Positions 24,262 through 31,263 are shown, counted from the first letter of the stretch. The stretch: 32,015 nucleotides of DNA from Enterococcus raffinosus (GCF_018917525.1 NZ_JAHLOS010000048.1:1-32015), one strand, 5' to 3'. Numbers and translations are program-made. Notes: generated by a model from the sequence alone, not told the origin.

Positions 24262-24462
24262 ATGAATAAAGGTACAGTAAAATGGTTTAATGCAGAAAAA
24301 GGTTTTGGTTTTATCACTGGTGAAGATGGCAACGACGTGTTCGCTCATTTCTCAGCTATTCAAGGAGACGGTTTTAAATCTTTGGATGAAGGCCAAGCAG
24401 TGACATTCGATGTTGAAGAAGGCCAACGTGGCTTACAAGCTTCAAACATTGTAAAAGACTAA
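24262..24462 (+). CDS. Cold-shock protein, CspA/CspB family
   Basis: This 66 aa single-domain cold-shock protein binds single-stranded nucleic acid. The RNP1 motif 'KGFGFIT' and RNP2 'DVFAHFSAI' are intact, and it begins '[18 protein letters not shown]' like typical family members. ATG 24262 follows GGAGG at 24249-24253; an in-frame TTG at 24247 overlaps the ribosome site and is rejected. It acts as an RNA chaperone in the cytoplasm, usually induced by cold or on growth arrest. Which of the several enterococcal csp paralogues it is cannot be decided. Confidence 0.95.
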   Translation: MNKGTVKWFNAEKGFGFITGEDGNDVFAHFSAIQGDGFKSLDEGQAVTFDVEEGQRGLQASNIVKD

Positions 24463-24485
24463 AATTTGTTTAATTACGAATAACT

Positions 24486-24515
24486 AAGAAGATCGGAAAC
24501 GGTCTTCTTTTTTTA
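24486..24515 (+). terminator. Terminator of the cold-shock gene
   Basis: AAGAAGA-TCG pairs with CGG-TCTTCTT around a GAAA tetraloop, then seven Ts. Confidence 0.92.
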
Positions 24516-24537
24516 ATATTTGAAGGAGGATGTTCAC

Positions 24538-24771
24538 ATGGCAAGCACTTATGGATTTAAATCTCCAAAGCCCTCTTTTTTAGGGGAGCGCTTCTCGGTA
24601 GGCCAAGAGGTATTTTTCGAATATAAAAAAGAAACTCAACGAGGCATTGTAAAGAATAAGTTGAATAACTCAGCAATCGTTAAAATCATAAAAAGTGAAA
24701 CAGAAGATCTGAATGATTTTACAACGGTGATTAGTTACGACAGCCTAGTTGATCCGGAAACAAATTTTTAA
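24538..24771 (+). CDS. Small DUF2187-like protein
   Basis: This 77 aa cytoplasmic protein has a central beta-rich segment, 'FSVGQEVFFEYKKETQRGIV', then 'KNKLNNSAIVKI' and a final 'TTVISYDSLVD'. This resembles DUF2187, small SH3-like proteins of Firmicutes with unknown function. The strong ribosome site AAGGAGG (24522-24528) precedes ATG 24538. It begins just after the cspA terminator, so read-through could link it to cold shock. Family assignment is moderate; the gene call itself is firm. Confidence 0.72.
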   Translation: MASTYGFKSPKPSFLGERFSVGQEVFFEYKKETQRGIVKNKLNNSAIVKIIKSETEDLNDFTTVISYDSLVDPETNF

Positions 24772-24837
24772 AAATAAAATGCCCTTCCTAGGACTAGTTA
24801 CAATCGTTATGATGAAGGTATTTAATTGAAATTGCTC

Positions 24838-24871
24838 AAATAAACGACCCTAGTTTAGGATCGTTTATTTT
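24838..24871. terminator. Bidirectional terminator between DUF2187-like and ImmA-like genes
   Basis: AAATAAACGA pairs with TCGTTTATTT around a 13-base loop that includes CCTA/TAGG. T runs follow on both strands, so it serves the converging genes. Confidence 0.82.
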
Positions 24872-25339
24872 TTATTCAAAAAATTCAAATACGCCAATTG
24901 TACCGTTTGCACGAAAAAGGATGCGGTAATTTTGGTAAGATAGGCCCTTTTCATACATTCTTGCATAGACTTTGACTGCATGTTCAAAGGATTTTTTATT
25001 TACCCCCAAAAACTCCGCGCATTCCCACACAGTTGTAAAACGTTCTTTGTAGCAAGCGATAATATCTTCTGGAGTCACGACTAAAGTAGCGCCAACATCC
25101 CGCGCTCGTTGTTCCTGTTTTCGTTGCTCAGCGGTATCCTGACTTATTAGATCGCCTGAGCTGGTTAAATAATGGGCAATTTCTTCGGCAACCGTATCTG
25201 TTAGCTCTTCGGAGGTTTGACGAGGATTTAGGTAGACATGATTGTCGATATACAATCCTTTTTGTCCATCTGGCATGGAAGGATCGAAAACGTAATTGAT
25301 TCCTTGAAAACTGGCCATAAGTTTTTCTGCTTTATCCAT
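24872..25339 (-). CDS. ImmA/IrrE family protease-like protein
   Basis: This 155 aa protein resembles ImmA, the protease that destroys the ImmR-type repressor in integrative elements and phages after DNA damage. The motif 'TVAEEIAHYLTSSG' is the family's HExxH site with Glu52 in place of the first histidine; Glu53 and His56 are kept. This variant occurs in phage-type members, but zinc binding is less certain. I start at the methionine encoded at 25339, with AAGAAGGA upstream in the end of the repressor gene. The two genes are four bases apart. Together they form a repressor/anti-repressor unit controlling the divergent phage-like genes. Confidence 0.8.
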   Translation of the reverse strand: MDKAEKLMASFQGINYVFDPSMPDGQKGLYIDNHVYLNPRQTSEELTDTVAEEIAHYLTSSGDLISQDTAEQRKQEQRARDVGATLVVTPEDIIACYKERFTTVWECAEFLGVNKKSFEHAVKVYARMYEKGLSYQNYRILFRANGTIGVFEFFE

Positions 25340-25343
25340 CTGT

Positions 25344-25670
25344 TCAATCCTTCTTTGCGTGCTTCTGTTTAATGAAATCAATGTAATTCAAAATATCTTC
25401 CATCTGTTCCTCCGTCACTTCATCATCAATATGAGCAGCAACAGTCATTTGTTTTGCTGAAAAGGAGTTCTTCGGTTCTCGGCCATGTAAGTAGTCTAGA
25501 GAAACGTTAAAGAAGTCCGCAATCTTATTTTGTGTTTCAATATCAGGTGTTCGTTTTCCTTGTTCATAAGATGCGTAGGTCGTTTTCGCAATTCCCAATT
25601 TTTTTGCCATATCAGTCTGAGTCAAACGAGGTGTTTTTTTTCTTAATTCTTTCAATTGTTGGGCAAACAT
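25344..25670 (-). CDS. XRE-family repressor, ImmR/CI-like
   Basis: This 108 aa DNA-binding protein has an N-terminal helix-turn-helix (about residues 4-60) with 'LTQTDMAKKLGIAKTTYASYEQGKRTPD' broken over both helices, followed by an acidic linker and a short C-terminal tail ('EEQMEDILNYIDFIKQKH'). This matches repressors paired with ImmA. I use ATG 25670, spaced about 9 bases from AAGGGAG; the GTG at 25676 is too close. It likely represses its own promoter and the divergent promoter of the activator gene at 25880, and is removed by the ImmA-like protein. Confidence 0.85.
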   Translation of the reverse strand: MFAQQLKELRKKTPRLTQTDMAKKLGIAKTTYASYEQGKRTPDIETQNKIADFFNVSLDYLHGREPKNSFSAKQMTVAAHIDDEVTEEQMEDILNYIDFIKQKHAKKD

Positions 25671-25879
25671 CAGCACGCACTCCCTTCTTCTCTATGATAA
25701 CACGATACGTATTAATTTATCCATAAAAAAGAATAAATAATTTTACAAAGTACGCGAAATGTATTACCATTAATTTAGAAAAAATAATTAGCTACGTTTT
25801 TAAGCGATGTATCATTAAAATTAATCCGAAGTTCCCTGTAGCTAGTGGAATTCGTTAGTTATTTTAAGGAGGAGAGAAG
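25671..25879. promoter_or_regulatory. Divergent control region of the phage-like cassette
   Basis: This 209-base AT-rich region separates the repressor operon from the activator. It holds the palindrome ATACGTAT (25705-25712) next to the repressor gene and related TACG/GATGTATC words further right, candidate operator half-sites. No single promoter pair stands out on either strand. Confidence 0.4.
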
Positions 25880-26269
25880 ATGGAGAAATGGAAAAAGGAC
25901 TATTTGAAAGGAATTCTGAAAGATTATCCTAAGATGGAAGACTATTACTTGGAAAGAAAAGAAAAGCTGCTTTTGCATAATAAGAAGACTCATCAACGAG
26001 CCAATACAGATACTAAGGACAAGAAGTTGTTAATCTCGATTTCCCTTGATCGACAATTGATTAACTTGGAGCGAAATCAGCGAATCATTTCTTTGTGTTT
26101 AGAAAATTCGACGGAAGAGACAAGAAAAATTATCAAATTGCTTTATATGACGAATCATCGCAAGGTTAATCTTGATTTGGTAGCTGATCAAGTTTTTTTG
26201 AGTAAACGCCAAGTCATTCGTCTACGGGATGCTTTTTTTGAAGAACTAGCCGAACATCTAGGGATTTGA
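25880..26269 (+). CDS. Phage late-gene activator-like protein (RinA/ArpU type)
   Basis: This 129 aa basic protein has a C-terminal region that looks like sigma region 4: 'RKVNLDLVADQVFLSKRQVI' is a helix-turn-helix and ends near residue 120. Size and layout match RinA/ArpU-type regulators, which turn on packaging or lysis genes in Gram-positive phages. The N-terminal half is charged and probably helical. An excellent AAGGAGGAGAG ribosome site precedes ATG 25880. It is divergent from the repressor unit and upstream of the holin genes, so it is the natural switch between them. Family choice between RinA, ArpU and a UviA-like sigma factor is uncertain. Confidence 0.65.
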   Translation: MEKWKKDYLKGILKDYPKMEDYYLERKEKLLLHNKKTHQRANTDTKDKKLLISISLDRQLINLERNQRIISLCLENSTEETRKIIKLLYMTNHRKVNLDLVADQVFLSKRQVIRLRDAFFEELAEHLGI

Positions 26270-26291
26270 TGTCTTTTTTTTGGCAACCAAT

Positions 26292-26305
26292 CAAACGTAT
26301 GTTCG
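26292..26305 (+). promoter_or_regulatory. LexA-type SOS box
   Basis: CAAACGTATGTTCG, on the other strand CGAACATACGTTTG, fits the Gram-positive LexA (DinR) consensus CGAACRNRYGTTYC at 13 of 14 positions; only the last base differs. It overlaps a promoter-like region (TTGGCA 26280-26285, TATATA 26306-26311) upstream of the holin genes. Direct LexA repression of the holin transcript is the likely meaning. Confidence 0.7.
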
Positions 26306-26336
26306 TATATAGTGTAAGTAGATCAAAGGAAAGGGG

Positions 26337-26369
26337 ATGGATAGGATGTATATTTTCATGGCAGATTAA
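26337..26369 (+). CDS. Possible 10-codon leader ORF of the holin transcript
   Basis: ATG 26337 follows AAAGGAAAGGGG at 26325-26336 and encodes only ten residues before TAA. An overlapping frame is open for 44 codons from ATG 26299, inside the LexA box, to TGA 26433, and reads 'FSWQINSEDFDCSDFL', which looks protein-like but lacks a ribosome site. Either could be a leader peptide or the decayed front of a former gene. The rest of 26370-26539 shows nothing else. Confidence 0.25.
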   Translation: MDRMYIFMAD

Positions 26370-26539
26370 TAGTGAGGACTTTGATTGTTCGGATTTTTTG
26401 AGAGAGGAATTTTGTATTCTTTGGAGGTTGTGAATTGTTCTAATATGAGAATAAAAAATTACTGTAAAATTTAACCTTTCCGAATGAAATTGAAGTCTAG
26501 ATGGAGATAGATGATTATTTTTTAAAGGAGCTATGAAGC

Positions 26540-26755
26540 ATGGATAACTTTATTTCGACAGTTCTCAACAACCCGGAAAGCATCGGATTTCCAGTGCTTT
26601 TTGTATTTCTATTAGTTTGGGTGATGAAGCAAAATAATGCACGTGAAGAGCGCTACCTGAACACGATTGACGACTTAACAGAGTCACTTAAGCAAATTGA
26701 GAGAATCGAGACAACTGTCAATCGAATACGAGAAAGGATAGGAGAAAATGGATGA
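26540..26755 (+). CDS. BhlA/UviB family holin-like protein
   Basis: This 71 aa protein has one N-terminal membrane span ('FPVLFVFLLVWVMKQ', about residues 15-29), then a charged coiled-coil-like segment ('ERYLNTIDDLTESLKQIERI') and a basic tail. This is the BhlA/UviB pattern. UviB lies in a UV-inducible bacteriocin locus of Clostridium perfringens, and BhlA is a phage-derived holin with killing activity. AAAGGAG (26524-26530) precedes ATG 26540. It overlaps the next holin gene by 8 bases, so they are made together. The SOS box upstream supports damage-induced expression. Confidence 0.82.
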   Translation: MDNFISTVLNNPESIGFPVLFVFLLVWVMKQNNAREERYLNTIDDLTESLKQIERIETTVNRIRERIGENG

Positions 26756-27023
26756 GATTTTGACACATATTTTGGCGACTGGATTAAGTTTTGCACCAAT
26801 CATGATGATTATAACAGAGGGTGTGAAGCAGACGAGGTTAGTGGATACACGGTATTTACCAATAGTGTCACTAATTCTTGGTACAGTTTTAGGAGTAGCG
26901 ATGGGACTTCTTTTCAATCAATCGTTAGGAGAATTGGCACTCGGAGGTCTTGTTGCTGGAGGTATGGCTTGCGGGTTGTATGATGCTACGAATAAATATG
27001 GACACAACAGAGAAAATCCCTGA
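26748..27023 (+). CDS. Phage holin family protein (three membrane spans)
   Basis: This 91 aa protein has three predicted membrane helices (about residues 8-25, 37-58 and 63-80) and a short charged tail, the usual class I holin arrangement. 'RYLPIVSLILGTVLGVAMG' and 'LVAGGMACGLYDATNKYG' resemble A118-type holins. It overlaps the BhlA/UviB-like gene by 8 bases with GGATAGGAG upstream. It would form membrane pores that release a lysin or another cargo. No endolysin gene follows; the operon ends at once in a terminator whose stem contains the stop codon. Confidence 0.82.
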   Translation: MDEILTHILATGLSFAPIMMIITEGVKQTRLVDTRYLPIVSLILGTVLGVAMGLLFNQSLGELALGGLVAGGMACGLYDATNKYGHNRENP

Positions 27024-27052
27024 AGATCTATTGTCTTCAGGGATTTATTTTT
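27013..27052 (+). terminator. Terminator of the holin operon
   Basis: AAATCCCTGAAGA pairs perfectly with TCTTCAGGGATTT, followed by ATTTTT. The left arm covers the holin stop codon. Confidence 0.93.
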
Positions 27053-27144
27053 AGACTATAAAGAAAGTATAAACTTTTCATATGAATAACTTGCCTTACA
27101 GCAGGTATATCCATGTCCGGCTGAGCGAGTTCGCGAAGCCTTTC

Positions 27145-27873
27145 TTAGTTTTTCTCCGCCTTCACAATCAACATCATCGGGCGGCGCATTTCATCCTTCA
27201 TTCCACGGATATCCAGCATATTCTCAGGCGGCATTGGTTCGACAAGGCGTTTGATTTGAAGCCCATTTGTCAGCAAATTATCTAAATAGGTAGTTAAAGT
27301 GCGATGATATTTCGTGACATCACTACCGAGAAAATGCGCGTTGCGCTTTCCTTCATAAAAGTAATGATCGACAGGAAAGTGTACAATCGTACCATTTTCA
27401 TCATAAATCCAGTCTTGAGAACCTTCGGCCGTAAAGATCGGATGCTCAACAGAAAAAATGAATTGTCCGCCGGGAACCAACCAACTAGCAATATTCTTCG
27501 CCAATTTTTCAAAATCCTCAATATAATGGATCGCTAAGGAGCTGATGACAATGTCTGCACTATTTGGTTCAAAAGTGATTTCATCGATACTGTCGTGAAG
27601 ATAGCAGATATTGTCAAAGGTATTTTTTTTGCGTGCGACCTCCAGCATTTTTTCGGAGATATCCACGCCAATGACTGAAGTTGCACCGTGTTCAGCAGCA
27701 TAAAGACAATGCCAACCATATCCGCAACCTAGGTCCAACACACGTTTTTCCTTAAAATCAGGTAGCAACTCTTTAAGTGTCTGCCATTCGCCAGCCCCGT
27801 CTAATCCTTTTTGACTGCGACTCATCTGACTGTAGCTTTCAAAAAATTTCTCATTATCATAAATATTTTTCAT
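27145..27873 (-). CDS. Class I SAM-dependent methyltransferase
   Basis: This 242 aa cytoplasmic enzyme uses S-adenosylmethionine. Motif I 'VLDLGCGYGWHCLYAAEHGA' (residues 45-64), the acidic ribose-binding 'VIGVDISEKML' and motif 'LVPGGQFIFSVEHP' are present. The N-terminal 'IYDNEKFFESYSQM' is typical of YcgJ/UbiE-like members. GGAGG precedes the ATG at 27873. The substrate is unknown; the C-terminal region is the variable, substrate-binding part. It is convergent with the holin operon, separated by the terminator and about 90 bases, and shows no link to it in function. Confidence 0.9.
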   Translation of the reverse strand: MKNIYDNEKFFESYSQMSRSQKGLDGAGEWQTLKELLPDFKEKRVLDLGCGYGWHCLYAAEHGATSVIGVDISEKMLEVARKKNTFDNICYLHDSIDEITFEPNSADIVISSLAIHYIEDFEKLAKNIASWLVPGGQFIFSVEHPIFTAEGSQDWIYDENGTIVHFPVDHYFYEGKRNAHFLGSDVTKYHRTLTTYLDNLLTNGLQIKRLVEPMPPENMLDIRGMKDEMRRPMMLIVKAEKN

Positions 27874-27959
27874 TGTAATTCCTCCATGTAATTTGTCTTT
27901 AGTTAAATCACATGGAGAAAATCTCTTTTGTGTGCAATCATTTTTAGTCCTCGCTTTCG

Positions 27960-28175
27960 TTAAATTTCATTCATCCAATAGGTGCGATCAATCGGTTCGA
28001 CAAAAATTTCGAACTCGGTGGATTCGTTTTCAATAATATGAGTAACCCCGTGAACCAGCAAAAATTTGTCAGGCTGTCTCAGCTGCAGCGTGTCGCCGAC
28101 ATTAGGAAGTAGTGTAAGGTCGATGGTTCGTTCTTCTTTTCGGGTGAGGATATTTTTTAAGTTAGCTTTATACAT
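27960..28175 (-). CDS. Hypothetical 71-aa protein
   Basis: I do not recognise a family. The protein is short, acidic toward its end and predicted to be mostly beta-strand: 'TIDLTLLPNVGDTLQL' and 'FEIFVEPIDRTYWMNEI' suggest a small barrel. No signal peptide, membrane span or cysteine. A very good ribosome site, TTGGAGGAA, lies before the ATG at 28175, which supports a real gene. It lies upstream of the methyltransferase gene on the same strand, 86 bases away, and may be co-transcribed with it. Confidence 0.6.
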   Translation of the reverse strand: MYKANLKNILTRKEERTIDLTLLPNVGDTLQLRQPDKFLLVHGVTHIIENESTEFEIFVEPIDRTYWMNEI

Positions 28176-28481
28176 GTCTGTTCCTCCAATTGCACTTGTG
28201 TATCACAGTACATAGTTTAACACACAAAGGATGAAGAAAAAGAGGTGATTTTTGTTTTAAAAAACCTTTTTGGTAATTATAAAAAGGAGTGGAATTTCAC
28301 CGTGCTTAAGATCAAGCTAGATGGGCTCTCATAATTATTCAGCTGAAAAAAGAAGACCGACAAAAAAGACCGGCCAAAAAATGGCAACGGTCCACAAGTG
28401 AAAAAACAAATTCTATAAAGGATGGGTAATACCCAACAATTACTATAATAGGAAAAGGCTTTCTTGGCAATTTTTTTGCTC
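28176..28481. other. Gene-free region between divergent genes
   Basis: No convincing gene on either strand. Short ORFs here have no ribosome site, and the longest minus-strand one would start at a TTG inside the T run of the next feature. A-rich blocks and short inverted repeats are present (GACCGG/CCGGTC-like words near 28354-28374; GGGTAATACCC at 28425-28435). Confidence 0.45.
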
Positions 28482-28511
28482 AAAAAAAGCCGTCGCAGGG
28501 CAACGACGGCT
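28482..28511 (-). terminator. Minus-strand terminator without a gene
   Basis: Read on the minus strand, AGCCGTCG and CGACGGCT form a perfect 8-bp GC-rich stem followed by TTTTTTT. A second small hairpin (GAGT/ACTC with CCT/AGG, 28513-28531) precedes it on that strand. It must end a transcript coming from about 28530-28700, where no ORF with a ribosome site is seen. A small RNA is therefore suspected. Confidence 0.72.
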
Positions 28512-28738
28512 GGAGTCCTGGGAAGGAACTCGGATAAACAAATGAACTACTGTAACCTTAATGGATTGTCGAAAAAGATACAAGAAAAATGCTCAGAGAA
28601 CCGCAAAATAGTATAAACAAATGACTGACTATTTATTTTATTAAGGTAGAACAGAAGTTAAAACAGTAGGATTTTCAATAGTGACAATTTTGTAGGCACT
28701 TAAACTAAGGAAGTTGCTGAGGAAAAAGTTGATTTCGT

Positions 28739-28767
28739 TTCACAGATCACTTATTTTCCTTTATAAT
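28739..28767 (+). promoter_or_regulatory. Promoter of the universal stress protein genes
   Basis: TTCACA (28739-28744, 5/6) and a perfect TATAAT (28762-28767) are 17 bases apart, 22 bases before the start codon of the first uspA-like gene. This is one of the strongest promoters in the window. Confidence 0.8.
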
Positions 28768-28788
28768 TTAATAAAGGAGGCGGTTACA

Positions 28789-29220
28789 ATGATGAGTAAA
28801 TACAAAAATATTTTAGTAGCAATCGACGGATCTGGACATTCAGAGCATGCTTTTGATGAAGCCGTTGAAGCAGCCAAACGTCACGATGCCAAACTGAATG
28901 TTATTTCAATCATTAATGACAGTGAACTCTCCACCAGCGCTTTTTCTTTTAGCAAAATCTATGCGGCGGAAAAAGAGCAAATTGAAAAAGAAATGTTGAA
29001 AAAAGTTCATGACGCGGCGCGTAAAGAGCTTGATAATGTTGAACCATTTGTTGAAATGGGCAGTCCCAAAGAAAAAATTGTTGAATTTGCAAAAGACAAT
29101 GATATTGACATGATTTACCTTGGTGCCACCGGAAAGGGCGAAATTCGTCTGTCCCGGATCGGCTCCACCGCAGCTTATGTTGTTAACCATGCCCCATGTA
29201 GCGTGACTGTCATTCGTTAG
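28789..29220 (+). CDS. Universal stress protein UspA family
   Basis: This 143 aa single-domain Usp protein has the ATP-binding pattern intact: 'ILVAIDGSGHSEHAF' at the N-terminus, 'GATGKG' followed by 'RIGSTAAYVVNHAPCSVTVI' at the end. It is therefore probably the ATP-binding type, active in the cytoplasm under starvation or stress. AAAGGAGG (28773-28780) selects ATG 28789 over a far upstream in-frame ATG at 28714. It lies behind a strong promoter and 67 bases before a second usp gene, with no terminator between, so the two may share a transcript. Confidence 0.92.
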   Translation: MMSKYKNILVAIDGSGHSEHAFDEAVEAAKRHDAKLNVISIINDSELSTSAFSFSKIYAAEKEQIEKEMLKKVHDAARKELDNVEPFVEMGSPKEKIVEFAKDNDIDMIYLGATGKGEIRLSRIGSTAAYVVNHAPCSVTVIR

Positions 29221-29287
29221 TTGTCTTGATAATAAAAGAATGGGTATAGGGAAAAAATAAAGTCATTAGTTTGAAGGAGCAGATAAT

Positions 29288-29716
29288 ATGATCAGTAGAT
29301 ATAAGAATATTATGGTTGCTGTGGATGGATCTGATCAATCGGAGGGCGCTTTTTTTGAAGCGATCGGTGCAGCAAGACGAAATGAAGCTAAATTGTACGT
29401 CGTTCAGGTGATTGATGATTCTAGTATTTTAATGAGCAGCGCGCAGCCGATGGATGATATTTTAGCCGAAGAATCTCAACGGGCCAAACAATACCTAGAG
29501 AAATTAAAGGAACGTGGTCGCTATCAAAATATGGAGCTCGTTCAATACATTGGCAATCCTAAAAAGGCATTAACAGAAGAATTACCGAAGCAATATGCGA
29601 TTGATTTGATTTATGTTGGTGCAACAGGTAAGGGGCGTTTTCAACGTCTATTAGTTGGTTCAACTAGTGGATATATTGTAAATCATGCACCATGTAATGT
29701 AATGGTCGTACGATAA
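29288..29716 (+). CDS. Universal stress protein UspA family
   Basis: This 142 aa Usp protein has 'IMVAVDGSDQSEGAF' and 'GATGKGRFQRLLVGSTSGYI', the intact ATP-binding signature. It is closer to the third usp gene (31384-31812) than to the first: both share 'GNPKKAL'/'GSPKKAL', 'IDLIYVGATGKGR' and 'LVGST'. GAAGGAG precedes ATG 29288. It follows the first usp gene on the same strand without a terminator, then ends at a bidirectional one. Its specific stress is unknown. Confidence 0.92.
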   Translation: MISRYKNIMVAVDGSDQSEGAFFEAIGAARRNEAKLYVVQVIDDSSILMSSAQPMDDILAEESQRAKQYLEKLKERGRYQNMELVQYIGNPKKALTEELPKQYAIDLIYVGATGKGRFQRLLVGSTSGYIVNHAPCNVMVVR

Positions 29717-29758
29717 AAAAAGGTTTTGACGAAGGAGTTATTCGTCAAAACCTTTTTT
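29715..29758. terminator. Bidirectional terminator between usp and GNAT genes
   Basis: A long perfect stem, AAAGGTTTTGACGAA with its complement, has A and T runs on both sides. The GNAT stop codon lies in its loop, so it ends both converging genes. Confidence 0.93.
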
Positions 29759-30298
29759 AAATTGTTCTTTCAATAAAGTATAGTGATTCATGTCTCTCAG
29801 TTTGCCACGAAGCAGTGTATCTTGTGATTCAGTGCTAGTCAAAAAGAACCCACAACGTTCGGCCACACGATTGCTAGCAGTGTTCTCAACATCGACACAA
29901 ATCAATAGTTTATTCAAATCGAACTCGTTAAATGCCAAATGACAAAGGGCTCTAACACTTTTTGAAATGATTCCGCGTTTGGTAAAGGAGGAATGCAGCC
30001 AGTAACCAATTTCGCCTTTACCGATTTTCCGATCAATATTATGAATATCAATGCAGCCGCAAATCATGTGATCTTGGAGAATAAGAAAAAGATAGTCTGT
30101 GCCGTCAGCGTAACCATGTAGCTTCATTTTGATGAAGTCTTTTTCGTCTTCCAGCGTTTTTGTTTCTTCCATGACATCGATAAATGCTTGGATATGCGGA
30201 CGATCTGAATCAATCAATGCCAAAAGCTCTTCAGCAGCCTCTAATTGAGGAAAGGCAAAAGCTAAATGCTCGTCAATTTGATAGGTAAAAGCATTCAT
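29738..30298 (-). CDS. GNAT family N-acetyltransferase, RimJ/RimL-like
   Basis: This 186 aa protein is predicted to transfer an acetyl group from acetyl-CoA to an amine, perhaps a protein N-terminus. The RimL pattern is visible: 'GCIDIHNIDRKIGKGEIGYW', the acetyl-CoA loop variant 'SSFTKRGIISKSVRALCHLAF', and 'VENTASNRVAERCGFFL'. GGAGG precedes the ATG at 30298. Its last codons lie in the shared terminator with the usp gene. Ribosomal-protein, peptide or toxin substrates cannot be distinguished. Confidence 0.85.
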   Translation of the reverse strand: MNAFTYQIDEHLAFAFPQLEAAEELLALIDSDRPHIQAFIDVMEETKTLEDEKDFIKMKLHGYADGTDYLFLILQDHMICGCIDIHNIDRKIGKGEIGYWLHSSFTKRGIISKSVRALCHLAFNEFDLNKLLICVDVENTASNRVAERCGFFLTSTESQDTLLRGKLRDMNHYTLLKEQFKKGFDE

Positions 30299-30498
30299 AA
30301 GACAATACCTCCGAGAATTAGTTCATTGAGCATATCAGTTTGAAAAATGAATGTCAAAAAAAGTTTTATGAGAATAGTATATTTTGAGGGCTAAAACGTT
30401 AAAATAGCTTAAAATTATATTGTTTCAAGGGCTTTTCTTTGTTGCTTTTCATAATAAACCGTATAATTTCGGATGGACTATTAATGTTAGGTGATGAA

Positions 30499-31221
30499 AT
30501 GAAGAAAAAAAGAGTCGTGATTCTGCTACTTTTCTTAGCAGTGATTAGTGGGGGGATTTATTACGCCCAAGGAAAAAATGAATTGACTGAGCGAATTGTG
30601 GCACCTCAAAAAAAAAATAAAATCGTGTTAGATGTTCCCCTAGAGAGCCAGTTTGATGACGTGGCCTTGGAAAATGGATGCGAGGTTACAGCACTTTCGA
30701 TGCTACTACAATATTACGGTTACGATACAGACAAAAATGAGCTGGCGGATGAGCTTGACTATCAGCCGTTGTACACAGAATCTGGTAATCATGGCAATCC
30801 CCATCTAGGTTTCGTGGGAGACATTACTGGTGGAGACGAAGCGATGGGCGTAGCTGTAGAGCCGATCGCAAAATTGGCCAAAGAATATGTGGCGGATGAT
30901 TATCGTGTGGTTGCGAGTAACAAAAAATCATTCAATAAAGTCATAGATATTGTAGCTAGCGGAAAACCCGTTTGGATCGTCGCAACTGTGGACTTTCAGG
31001 TGCCAAAGGACAATGATTGGTTGTTATGGGAGACAGATCAAGGTAGCATGTATGTCACACCATTAGTTCATTCCGCCGTCATTACTGGCTTTGATCGTAA
31101 GGAAGAGATTGTTTATGTCAATGATCCTTACGGGTATCAAAATCGTGAAATTGATTGGTCTGATATGCAGCAAGTCTATGAGGAGTCTGATCAGCAGTCA
31201 TTGTATTTAGAAAAAATTTAG
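30499..31221 (+). CDS. C39-like family peptidase, membrane-anchored or secreted
   Basis: This 240 aa protein has a basic N-terminus and one hydrophobic segment ('VVILLLFLAVISGGIYYA', about 6-23), a signal or anchor. The peptidase_C39_2 domain follows: catalytic Cys61 in 'ENGCEVTALSMLLQYYG', His191 in 'PLVHSAVITGF' and Asp209 in 'VNDPYG'. It is expected to act outside the membrane; C39-like proteins of this type are not bacteriocin transporters and their substrates are mostly unknown. The start is ATG 30499 with AGGTGAT upstream. A promoter is suggested by TATAAT at 30462-30467 with a weak -35 (TTGTTG). It is a single-gene unit. Confidence 0.85.
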   Translation: MKKKRVVILLLFLAVISGGIYYAQGKNELTERIVAPQKKNKIVLDVPLESQFDDVALENGCEVTALSMLLQYYGYDTDKNELADELDYQPLYTESGNHGNPHLGFVGDITGGDEAMGVAVEPIAKLAKEYVADDYRVVASNKKSFNKVIDIVASGKPVWIVATVDFQVPKDNDWLLWETDQGSMYVTPLVHSAVITGFDRKEEIVYVNDPYGYQNREIDWSDMQQVYEESDQQSLYLEKI

Positions 31222-31229
31222 TCATTTTT

Positions 31230-31263
31230 TTACCACGTCAAGTCATTTTGAGGTGGTTTTTTA
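31230..31263 (+). terminator. Terminator of the C39-like peptidase gene
   Basis: ACCAC and TCAA pair with TTGA and GTGGT, followed by TTTTTT. Confidence 0.85.

Noticed and set aside
28277-28483. Minus-strand open frame of 68 codons
   Set aside because: It would start with TTG at a terminator T run, lacks a ribosome site and has a composition like random AT-rich sequence.
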